From Gammaproteobacteria bacterium (lineage in GTDB: Bacteria; Pseudomonadota; Gammaproteobacteria; Xanthomonadales; Xanthomonadaceae): a stretch of DNA of 21,492 bases. The translations under genes and the position numbers were made by a program. This document shows positions 7,329 to 14,628 of the stretch, in pieces (the first letter of the stretch is position 1; every line of letters starts with the position of its first letter). The stretch is taken from assembly GCA_030431185.1 (NCBI GenBank), contig JAUIJO010000015.1, positions 1 to 21,492 of the forward strand. Direction: 5' to 3'. The notes beneath the pieces were generated by a model. The model was given only the letters and a program-made list of their open reading frames with translations, made no database searches and was not told the origin of the DNA.

Positions 7329-8480
7329 TCAGGGCGTGCCGGCCATGGCGGTGGAAGCGGTGCCGGGCGCGGCCAGGCCCTCCAGGATCGCGTCGAGGTC
7401 GGCCGCGACCTGTTCCGGGCGCAGGGATGAAACGCCTTGTCGGCATTCGCGCGACATCCGCTCGCGCAAGGCGTCGTCCTGCGCGAGCCGGCAACTGGCG
7501 GCGACGAAGGCATCGTCGTCTCCCTCGGCGATGGTGAAGCCGTCGCGTCCGTCGCGGAGGCGTTCGCGCGCCGCGCCATAGTCGAAGGCGACGGTCGGCA
7601 GGCCGCTCGCCATGGCCTCGAGCGTGACGTTGCCGAAGGTTTCGCTGCGGCTGGGGAATGGGAACAGGTCGCCGCTCGCGCAATGCCGTGACAGTTCCGC
7701 GCCGCGTTGCATGCCGCAGAAGATGAAGTCGGGGTTGTCGCGCTGCAGGCGTTGCCGGGCGGGTCCGTCGCCGATCCAGACGAAGCGCGCGTCCGGGCGG
7801 AGCACCTGTATCGCGCGGAAGGCGCGCACTGCCAGGTCCAGGTTCTTTTCCGCCGCGATGCGTCCCAGGTAGACCACCCCCAGTGCATTGCCGATCAGGC
7901 CCCAGGCCTGCCGCAGAGCGGGGTCGCGGTGCGCGGGGTCGAAGCGCTGCGTGTCGACGGCCCGGGGCAGGTGCAGCACGTCGTGGAAGCCCTGGCCGCG
8001 CAGGAAGCCGGCGAGCTCGGCGGTGGGGACCAGCGTGGCGTTGGCGCGATTGTGGAAGTGCCGCATCCAGGCCAGTGCGGGCGCGCCGAGGAAGCCGACG
8101 CCGTAGTCGCGCATGTACTCGTCGAAGCGCGTGTGCAGCCCCGTGGCGACCGGTACGCGCAGGGAGCGTGCGGCACGCAGCGCGGACCAGCCGAGCGGTC
8201 CTTCGGTCGCCACGTAGATCGCATCCGGGGGGCAGGCACGCCAGCGACGGCGCAAGGACCCGCCCGCGGGGAGGCCCAGGCGCAGGCCCGGGTAGCGGGG
8301 CAGCGGAACACCGCGTACCAGCTGTTCATGTGGCAGGGCGCTGTCCGCCCGACCCTGGCGCGGCCGGATCACGTCGACCGCATGGCCGCGCGCGCGGAGC
8401 CCGCGTTCCAGACGTTGCACGGTCAGCGCGACGCCATTGATCTCGGGTGGATACGTCTCGGTGACGATGGTGTAGCGCAT
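7329..8480 (-). CDS. GT4-type glycosyltransferase (glycosyltransferase family 1 fold)
   Basis: 383 residues, GT-B fold. The N-terminal acceptor domain starts MRYTIVTETYPPEINGVA, typical of GT4 enzymes that glycosylate lipids (mannosyl-phosphatidylinositol, sulfoquinovosyl- and glucosyl-diacylglycerol synthase relatives). The C-terminal donor domain has YLGRIAAEKNLDLAV (204-218) and the EX7E motif E280/E288 in SETFGNVTLEAMASGLP. The start is the ATG at 8480 with GGAGG five bases upstream; nine extra in-frame codons upstream lack such a site. The partner PAP2 gene and the adjacent Pho locus suggest glycolipid formation, possibly from diacylglycerol. That is inference. Donor and acceptor are unknown. 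Confidence 0.87.
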   Translation of the reverse strand: MRYTIVTETYPPEINGVALTVQRLERGLRARGHAVDVIRPRQGRADSALPHEQLVRGVPLPRYPGLRLGLPAGGSLRRRWRACPPDAIYVATEGPLGWSALRAARSLRVPVATGLHTRFDEYMRDYGVGFLGAPALAWMRHFHNRANATLVPTAELAGFLRGQGFHDVLHLPRAVDTQRFDPAHRDPALRQAWGLIGNALGVVYLGRIAAEKNLDLAVRAFRAIQVLRPDARFVWIGDGPARQRLQRDNPDFIFCGMQRGAELSRHCASGDLFPFPSRSETFGNVTLEAMASGLPTVAFDYGAARERLRDGRDGFTIAEGDDDAFVAASCRLAQDDALRERMSRECRQGVSSLRPEQVAADLDAILEGLAAPGTASTAMAGTP

Positions 8481-8607
8481 GCACGCCTCCCCGGTTTGGG
8501 GAAGCATCCACCCGCGAGGTGTAGCGGCTGTTGCAAGGGGGTTACGCAGTCATGACGCGGCGGGCCCGAGGGGTCGTCCCGCGCGGCCACACGCCCGCGG
8601 CCGGTGC

Positions 8608-10155
8608 TCAGCTTTCGTCGTAGCCGAACGAGATCCCGAGCCCGGCGATGTCGCCCGATTCGCCCTCCAGGTCGGCCTGGAGCAGGGGGCGGGCCTCCAG
8701 CCAGCGGCGCGGCAGGGTGAGCTGCAGGTGGTTGCCCTTGGCGACCAGGTCCAGCTGCGGTATCGGGTCGGCCTCGTGCGAGCGGTGCAATAGCACCGCC
8801 AGGCGCAGCAGTGCCGAGCTGTGTCGTGCACCTGCAAGCAGGCGGTCGGGCAGGGCGTCGAACGCGGACTTCGGGATCCGCCGCCGGTGGGTGCGGATCA
8901 TCGCGGCGAGGAACTGCTGCTGCTGGCGCGAGAAGCCCGAAATGTCGGTGTGCTCGGCGAGGTAGGCCCCGTGCACGTGGTACTGGCTGTGCGCGATGGA
9001 GAGGCCGATCTCGTGCAGGCGGGCGGCGTTGACCAGCATCACGCGGTCGTCGTCGTCCAGTTGCCAGGCCTCGGCGACCTGTTCGAACAGGCGCATCGCG
9101 GTGGCTTCGACCCGGCGCGCCTGGGCGTCGTCGATGCCGTAGCGCTGCATGAGCGCCGCCACGGCGGACTCGCGCGGGTCGTGCTCGCCGCCGCGCCCGA
9201 CCATGTCGTAGAGCACGCCTTCGCGCATCGCCGCCTTGCTGACTGCCATGCGTTGCAGGCCCAGCGCGTCGAAGGCCGCCTGCATGATCAGGATGCCGCC
9301 GGCGATGACCGGCCGGCGTTCGGCGGACAGGCCGGGCAGGTCGATCTCGTCCAGGTTGGACGCCTGCAGCAGGCGGTCGCGCAGCGGCGGCAGCGCCTCG
9401 GCTGTGATCGCCCCCTTGGTGAGTTTCATGGTGCGGCAGATCTCGCCGATCGCCTTGCATGTGCCCGACGCGCCGATGGCCTCGTCCCAGCCCAGCATGC
9501 GGTAGGCGTTGGCGAACTGCTGGAATTCCGCGCTGATCTCGGCGAGCGCGCCGTTCCATTTCTTGCGCGATAGCTTGCCGTTGCCGAAGAAGCGGCGCGT
9601 GCTCGCCACGCAGCCCACCTGCAGGCTCTCGCGCTCGATCGCGTCGAATCCCGAGCCGATGATGAACTCGGTGGACCCGCCGCCGATGTCCATCACCAGG
9701 CGCAGCTGCTGCGGCTTGGGCGGCTGCGCGTGCGCGACGCCCAGGTAGATCAGGCGTGCTTCCTCGCGTCCCGACACCACCTCGATGGCGTGTCCCAGCG
9801 CGGTTTCGGCGGGCACCAGGAATGCCTGGGGCGCCGCCAGCCGGCGTACCGTGTTGGTGGCGATGGCGCGCACGCGCTGCGGGGGGATGTCCCGCAGGCG
9901 CTGGCCGAAGCGTGCCAGGCAGTCGAGCGCGCGCACCCGGACCTCGGGGGTCAGCCCGCCCTTGCCGTCCAAGCCCTCCGCCAGGCGCACCGTCTCGCGC
10001 AACCGGTCGACCACGCGCAACTGGCCCAGCATGTAGCGGGACACCATCATGTGGAAGCTGTTGGAGCCCAGGTCGACGGCGGCCACCAGGTCGCCGTCCT
10101 TGAGGGGCAGTCTCGCCGCATGCAACAAACCGTTCATGCGGAGATGATCGTTCAT
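8608..10155 (-). CDS. ppx: Exopolyphosphatase
   Basis: 515 residues (E. coli PPX 513). It removes terminal phosphates from long polyphosphate chains, and related enzymes also hydrolyse pppGpp. It belongs to the ASKHA superfamily: the first phosphate loop is DLGSNSFHM (28-36) and the second DIGGGSTEF (156-164). The catalytic glutamate region is SGREEARLIY, around E131-E132. A C-terminal HD-type helical domain has NAARLHEIGLSIAHSQYHVHGAYL. The ATG at 10155 overlaps the ppk1 stop (ATGA), so translation is coupled. A second ATG six codons later (10137) is possible but less favoured. Confidence 0.95.
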   Translation of the reverse strand: MNDHLRMNGLLHAARLPLKDGDLVAAVDLGSNSFHMMVSRYMLGQLRVVDRLRETVRLAEGLDGKGGLTPEVRVRALDCLARFGQRLRDIPPQRVRAIATNTVRRLAAPQAFLVPAETALGHAIEVVSGREEARLIYLGVAHAQPPKPQQLRLVMDIGGGSTEFIIGSGFDAIERESLQVGCVASTRRFFGNGKLSRKKWNGALAEISAEFQQFANAYRMLGWDEAIGASGTCKAIGEICRTMKLTKGAITAEALPPLRDRLLQASNLDEIDLPGLSAERRPVIAGGILIMQAAFDALGLQRMAVSKAAMREGVLYDMVGRGGEHDPRESAVAALMQRYGIDDAQARRVEATAMRLFEQVAEAWQLDDDDRVMLVNAARLHEIGLSIAHSQYHVHGAYLAEHTDISGFSRQQQQFLAAMIRTHRRRIPKSAFDALPDRLLAGARHSSALLRLAVLLHRSHEADPIPQLDLVAKGNHLQLTLPRRWLEARPLLQADLEGESGDIAGLGISFGYDES

Positions 10156-12254
10156 CCGCAGAGAGACGCCAACAGGGAAAGTTGCGCGGCGTGCGGGGCC
10201 TCGCCCTCGGCGGGGGTGATCCGATCGTAGCTGCCGTCGCTCTGCAGCGCCCAGGCGTTCTGGTTGTCGGCGAGGTAGTTGGCGACCACCTCGGCGTGCA
10301 CGCGCGCGGCGACGTCGGGATCGAGGATCGGGAAGCAGGTTTCCACCCGGCGCAACAGGTTGCGCTCCAGCCAGTCGGCGCTCGAGCACAGCAGGTCGGG
10401 CTGGCCGTCGTTGGCGAACCAGTACACGCGATGGTGCTCGAGGAAGCGCCCGACGATCGAGCGTACCCGGATGTTGTCCGAGACCCCGGGCACGCCCGGG
10501 CGCAGGGTGCAGGCGCTGCGCACGATCAGGTCGATCCGCACCCCGGCCTGGGAGGCACGATAGAGCGCCCGCACCACCTGGGGTTCGTTCAGGGCGTTCA
10601 TCTTGGCGACGATGTGCGCGGGTCGCCCGGCGCGTGCGTGCTGGGTCTCCCGGTCGATCCGCTTGAGGACCCCGTCGTGCAGGGTGAAGGGCGACTGCAG
10701 GAGGCGCTTGAGCTTGATCGAAGGCGCCAGGCCGGAGAGCTGCTGGAAGATCAGGTGGACATCGTTGCCGATCTCCGGGTCGGCCGTGAACAGGCCCAGG
10801 TCGGTGTACAGGCGCGCGGTGCCGGAGTGGTAGTTGCCCGTGCCCATGTGCACGTAGCGGCGCAGCTTGCCGTCCTCGCGTCGCACGATCAGCAGCATCT
10901 TGGCGTGGGTCTTGAACCCCACCACGCCATAGACCACCTGCACGCCGGCTTCCTGCAGGCGGTCGGCGAAGCCCAGGTTGGCCTCTTCGTCGAAGCGCGC
11001 GCGCAGCTCGACCACCGCCGTCACGTCCTTGCCGTTGCGCGCGGCCTGGACCAGTTGCTCGACGATGGGCGAGTCCTTGCCGGAGCGGTACAGCGTCTGC
11101 TTGATCGCGAGGACCTGCGGGTCCTCCGCCGCCTGGCGCAGCAGCTCCAGCACCGGCGTGAAGGCATCGAAGGGATGGTGCAGCAACACGTCGCCCCGGC
11201 CGATGCGGTCGAACATCGCCTCCATGCCGGGCAGCTGGCGCTGGTGGAACGCCGCGTACTTCAGGTCCAGCCGGGTGACGAGGTCGTAGACCTGGATCAC
11301 CCGGTTGAGGTTGACCGGGCCATTGATCCGATAGACCGCGTTCTCGTTGAGGTCGAAGTTCTCCAGCAGCGTACGGACGATGTCGTCCGGGCACTGGTCG
11401 GCGATCTCCAGCCGGACCGCGCGCAGGTAACCGCGCCCCACCAGCTCGTCGCGCAGGGCCAGGGCGATGTTGTCGACTTCCTCTTCGTCGACCAGCAGCT
11501 CGGAGTTGCGCGTCACGCGGAACTGGTAGGCGCCCTTGACCTCCATCCCCGGGAACAGCTCGTCGACGAAGGTCGACAGCACGGCGGACAGGAACACGAA
11601 GTCGTTGGGACCGCCCGAGACGTTCTCGGGCAGCTGGATGATGCGCGGCAGCGAACGCGGCGCGCGGACGATGGCGAGGTTGCCGTCGCGGCCGAAGGCG
11701 TCGCGGCCCTTGAGCACCACGACGATGTTGAGCGACTTGTTGAGGATCTTCGGGAACGGATGCGCCGGATCGAGACCCAGCGGCGACAGCACCGGCATGA
11801 TCTCGTCGCGGAAGTAGGCCAGCAGCCAGCGCTTCTGGCGGCTGTTCCAGCTGTCGCGGCCGAGCACGCGCACCCCGGCTTCGTCCAGCGCGGGCCGCAG
11901 CACGTGGTTCCAGCAGTCGTACTGGGCCTCGACGAGTTCGGCGGCGCGGTCGTGGATGCGCGCCAGCACGGTCGACGGCGACAGGCCGTCCGGCGCCGGC
12001 GTCAGGCCCAGGTCGCCGGCATGGCGCAGGGTGCCGGCGCGGATCTCGAAGAACTCGTCGAGGTTGGTGCAGGAGATGCACAGGTACTTGAGGCGCTCCA
12101 GCAGGGGCACGGCGTCGTCCTGTGCCTGCGCCAGGACGCGGAAGTTGAAGTCCAGCTGCGACAGCTCGCGGTTGAAATAGAGCGAGGGGTCGTACAGCGA
12201 GATGCCCGTGTCTCCCGGCGTGGCATCGGGGCGGGTGTCGTGAGCGGCGTTCAT
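10152..12254 (-). CDS. ppk1: Polyphosphate kinase 1
   Basis: 700 residues (E. coli PPK 688). It reversibly polymerises the gamma-phosphate of ATP into inorganic polyphosphate. The N-terminal domain begins YFNRELSQLDFNFRVL and has CTNLDEFFEIRAG. The two phospholipase-D-like catalytic domains carry the autophosphorylated histidine H450 (GFKTHAKML) and the second histidine H607 (RFLEHHRVYWF), matching E. coli H435 and H592. I chose the ATG at 12254 because GAGG lies seven bases upstream. An ATG two codons earlier (12260) has only one base of spacing. The Shine-Dalgarno overlaps the phoR stop nine bp before. Confidence 0.95.
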   Translation of the reverse strand: MNAAHDTRPDATPGDTGISLYDPSLYFNRELSQLDFNFRVLAQAQDDAVPLLERLKYLCISCTNLDEFFEIRAGTLRHAGDLGLTPAPDGLSPSTVLARIHDRAAELVEAQYDCWNHVLRPALDEAGVRVLGRDSWNSRQKRWLLAYFRDEIMPVLSPLGLDPAHPFPKILNKSLNIVVVLKGRDAFGRDGNLAIVRAPRSLPRIIQLPENVSGGPNDFVFLSAVLSTFVDELFPGMEVKGAYQFRVTRNSELLVDEEEVDNIALALRDELVGRGYLRAVRLEIADQCPDDIVRTLLENFDLNENAVYRINGPVNLNRVIQVYDLVTRLDLKYAAFHQRQLPGMEAMFDRIGRGDVLLHHPFDAFTPVLELLRQAAEDPQVLAIKQTLYRSGKDSPIVEQLVQAARNGKDVTAVVELRARFDEEANLGFADRLQEAGVQVVYGVVGFKTHAKMLLIVRREDGKLRRYVHMGTGNYHSGTARLYTDLGLFTADPEIGNDVHLIFQQLSGLAPSIKLKRLLQSPFTLHDGVLKRIDRETQHARAGRPAHIVAKMNALNEPQVVRALYRASQAGVRIDLIVRSACTLRPGVPGVSDNIRVRSIVGRFLEHHRVYWFANDGQPDLLCSSADWLERNLLRRVETCFPILDPDVAARVHAEVVANYLADNQNAWALQSDGSYDRITPAEGEAPHAAQLSLLASLCG

Positions 12255-12261
12255 GGACATG

Positions 12262-12265
12262 CCTC
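12262..12265 (-). promoter_or_regulatory. Ribosome binding site deciding the ppk1 start
   Basis: GAGG on the minus strand overlaps the TGA of phoR and sits seven bases from the ATG at 12254, against one base from the ATG at 12260. The overlap also suggests that ribosomes ending phoR can feed ppk1. Confidence 0.55.
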
Positions 12266-13607
12266 AGGAGTGTACGTGGGCTGGGGGGCCGGCGTGGGCG
12301 GGTGCATCGTTCGGGCGGGTCCATGCCGCGCCGAAATGGCAGGAGAAGGTGCTGCCCTGGCCGACCTCGCTGCTGATCTCCAGCCGCGCCTCGTGGAGTT
12401 GCAGGACATGCTTGACGATGGCGAGGCCCAGGCCCGTGCCGCCGCTCTCGCGGGAGCGGCTGGTCGAGACCCGGTAGAAGCGCTCGGTGATGCGGGGCAG
12501 GTGGCTGGCGGGGATGCCATAGCCGCTGTCGGTCACCTGCAGCGCCGCGCCGCCGGCCGGGTCGGGTCGCCAGGCGATCTCGATGCGGCCGCCGGCCGGC
12601 GTGTAGCGCACGGCGTTGCTGACCAGGTTGGAGAACGCGCTGTGCAGTTCCTTGCCCGATCCGACCAGGTCGACGTGGGCGCTGTCGTCGATCTCGATCT
12701 GGTGCCGGCCCTGGCTCAGGGCCGCGGCCTCGCGGCGCAGGGTGTTGAGCATCGACGGCATCGACACGTGTTCCTCGGCCTGCAGCTGGTCCTGCGACTC
12801 GAGCCGGGACAGCGTCAACAGGTCCTCGACGAGCTGGGTCATGCGCTGGGACTGGCGTTGCATCTCCGAGAGCATCGGGGCCCAGTCGGGCTGCTCCTCG
12901 GGATCGAGCATGTCCAGGTAGCCGTGGATGACGGTGAGGGGCGTGCGCAGTTCGTGTGAGACGTTGGCGACGAAATCGCGGCGCATCTGCTCCAGCTGCA
13001 ACAGGCGGCTGACGTCGCGGGCGACCATCAGCCACAGGTTCTCGGAGTAGGGGATCAGGCGCAGGCTGAGGGTCGCGCCGGGGTTGAGCGGCGACCAGGT
13101 CTCCAGGGGCTCGGCGTTGCGCCCGGCTGCCATCCAGTGCGCCAGGGGCATCGGCTGCAGGCGCTGGACCAGCGACGCGCCGATGTCGTCGGGATAGCGC
13201 AGGCCCAGCAGGCGCGTGCCGGCCTCGTTGAACCACTGGATGCGCTGGCTGTTGCGTTCCACCACGATGATCGCGTCGGGCAACGCGGCGGCGGCCGCCC
13301 GGTAGGCGCGCAGCATTTCCATCAGGCGACGCTTGCGACCGCGCATCTCGCCCTGGGTGCGATAGAGCAGCCGGTCGAGTTCGTTCCACACACCGTCGCT
13401 GTCGGAGGGGGTGAGGCGCTGGCGCGCGGTCAGGCGGATCAGGACCTTGCGCAGCCGCCAGTAGTGCCAGGCGACGATGCCCAGCGCGGTGGCGGTGAGG
13501 ACCGGGAACAGCTGCCCGCCCAGCAGGCCCAGCACCGTGGCGGCCGCCAGGATGAGCAGGAGCAGGCCGAGGGTACGGAACCAGGCGGAGCGGGCGCGGG
13601 GAGGCAT
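12264..13607 (-). CDS. phoR: Phosphate regulon sensor histidine kinase PhoR
   Basis: 447 residues (E. coli PhoR 431). Two closely spaced N-terminal membrane segments (about 11-30 and 34-50) have almost no periplasmic loop, as in PhoR. A basic linker and a PAS domain (about 105-200: LPDAIIVVERNSQRIQWFNEAG) follow. The phosphoacceptor helix has H218 in FVANVSHELRTPLTVIHGYLDML. The ATPase domain has SNLVSNAVRYTP, DSGYGIP and GGTGLGLAIVKHVL. It phosphorylates PhoB when periplasmic phosphate is low, under control of the Pst transporter and PhoU, neither of which is in this window. The ATG at 13607 is followed directly by the first membrane segment. The gene lies 70 bp after phoB and 9 bp before ppk1. 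Confidence 0.95.
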   Translation of the reverse strand: MPPRARSAWFRTLGLLLLILAAATVLGLLGGQLFPVLTATALGIVAWHYWRLRKVLIRLTARQRLTPSDSDGVWNELDRLLYRTQGEMRGRKRRLMEMLRAYRAAAAALPDAIIVVERNSQRIQWFNEAGTRLLGLRYPDDIGASLVQRLQPMPLAHWMAAGRNAEPLETWSPLNPGATLSLRLIPYSENLWLMVARDVSRLLQLEQMRRDFVANVSHELRTPLTVIHGYLDMLDPEEQPDWAPMLSEMQRQSQRMTQLVEDLLTLSRLESQDQLQAEEHVSMPSMLNTLRREAAALSQGRHQIEIDDSAHVDLVGSGKELHSAFSNLVSNAVRYTPAGGRIEIAWRPDPAGGAALQVTDSGYGIPASHLPRITERFYRVSTSRSRESGGTGLGLAIVKHVLQLHEARLEISSEVGQGSTFSCHFGAAWTRPNDAPAHAGPPAHVHS

Positions 13608-13677
13608 GGCAGTCAGAGTGTAGTCCGGTCGGCCGGGCCCCGTTGCGGACGGCGCGTCCGCGGGACCCCGGCCAGGG

Positions 13678-14373
13678 TCAGGCCTCGGCCGATGCCGAGA
13701 AACGATAGCCCGACCCGCGCACGGTCTGGACCATGCCGTCGAACGCGTGCGGCTCCAGGGTCTTGCGCAGGCGGCGGATATGCACGTCGACCGTGCGCTC
13801 CTCGACGTAGACGCTGCCGCCCCACACGTGGTCGAGCAGCTGCGTGCGCGAGTAGACGCGCTCGGGGTGGGTCATGAAGAAATGCAGCAGGCGGTATTCG
13901 GTGGGGCCGATCTGCACCGGCTGGTCGTCGGCGAACACGCGGTGCGCGGCCCCGTCGATGCGCAGGCCGCCCACCGAGACGCTGCCGTCCTCGTCGTCCT
14001 CGCGGGAGCGGCGCAGCACCGCGCGGATGCGGGCCAGCAGCTCGCGGGCGGAGAAGGGCTTCACCACGTAGTCGTCGACGCCGGCCTCCAGGCCGCCCAC
14101 CCGGTCGTTCTCCTCGCCGCGCGCGGTGAGCATGATGATCGGGATCTCGCGGGTCAGGGACTCCTTGCGCCAGCGGCGGGCCAGCTCCAGGCCACTGGTC
14201 CCGGGCAGCATCCAGTCGAGCAGGATCAGGTCCGGCACGCGGTCGGCGATGGCCGATTGCGCTTCGCGCGCATCGCCCGCATGGACCGGCTCGTACTCGC
14301 CCTTGCGCAGGGCAAAGGACACCATGTCACGGATGGCAGGTTCGTCTTCTACGATCAGGATGCGCTTCTGCAC
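13678..14373 (-). CDS. phoB: Phosphate regulon response regulator PhoB
   Basis: 231 residues from the GTG at 14373, close to E. coli PhoB (229). The receiver has E9/D10, phosphoacceptor D53 (LLDWMLPG), T83 and K105 (YVVKPF). The winged-helix DNA-binding domain has RVYSRTQLLDHVWGGSVYVEERTVDVHIRRLRKTL, which binds Pho boxes. The GTG start gives MQKRILIVEDEP, the usual PhoB N-terminus. An ATG ten codons upstream (14403, MARTTPTGDR...) and another at 14511 are in frame, and none of the three has a convincing, well-spaced Shine-Dalgarno. A Pho box about 200 bp upstream indicates autoregulation. Confidence 0.95.
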   Translation of the reverse strand: MQKRILIVEDEPAIRDMVSFALRKGEYEPVHAGDAREAQSAIADRVPDLILLDWMLPGTSGLELARRWRKESLTREIPIIMLTARGEENDRVGGLEAGVDDYVVKPFSARELLARIRAVLRRSREDDEDGSVSVGGLRIDGAAHRVFADDQPVQIGPTEYRLLHFFMTHPERVYSRTQLLDHVWGGSVYVEERTVDVHIRRLRKTLEPHAFDGMVQTVRGSGYRFSASAEA

Positions 14374-14555
14374 GCGGTCACCAGTGGGGGTTGTGCGAGC
14401 CATCCCGGGGTGGACCAGCCTGGAATCCCCCGGGTCGACAGAGCCGGCAGGAGCCGGATCCGGCTTCGCTGGCATGGCCGGAGGGACGTCCGGCAGGGCC
14501 ACGACCTGCATCCTCGTTGCATGTCCGGAGCCGCGGGGCTCCTCGAAGCGACCCC

Positions 14556-14561
14556 AGTAGA
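14556..14561 (-). promoter_or_regulatory. -10 element of the phoB promoter
   Basis: TCTACT on the minus strand (4 of 6 to TATAAT) begins ten bases after the Pho box, the spacing seen at PhoB-activated promoters where the box replaces the -35. Transcription should start near 14549, leaving a leader of about 175 bases to the GTG of phoB. Confidence 0.55.
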
Positions 14562-14571
14562 CTACGGTTTT

Positions 14572-14589
14572 ATGACTCCCGCGTGACAG
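14572..14589 (-). promoter_or_regulatory. Pho box (PhoB binding site) upstream of phoB-phoR-ppk1-ppx
   Basis: Minus strand CTGTCAC-GCGG-GAGTCAT is two seven-base direct repeats separated by four bases. By my count 12 of 14 repeat positions match the E. coli consensus CTGTCA(T/C), and a -10 follows at the right distance. It lies in the 255-bp gap between the 3' end of the M48 protease gene and phoB. Confidence 0.75.
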
Positions 14590-14628
14590 CCTCTCCTGCT
14601 CGATCGCACAGGTCGGCGTGATGGAGGC

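Noticed and set aside
8541..8558. Possible Pho box upstream of the glycosyltransferase gene
   Set aside because: Minus strand GCGTCAT-GACT-GCGTAAC has the right 7-4-7 layout, but only about 9 of 14 positions match and no -10 follows at the proper distance. It is too weak to call.
10182..12959. 925-codon plus-strand open frame antisense to ppk1 and phoR
   Set aside because: The ppk1 and phoR motifs are complete on the minus strand. The antisense frame has no domain and a shadow-type composition.
10156..13389. Upstream extension of the ppx frame to 13389
   Set aside because: The upstream part is ppk1 and phoR read in another frame. The PPX N-terminal motifs and family length fix the start at 10155.
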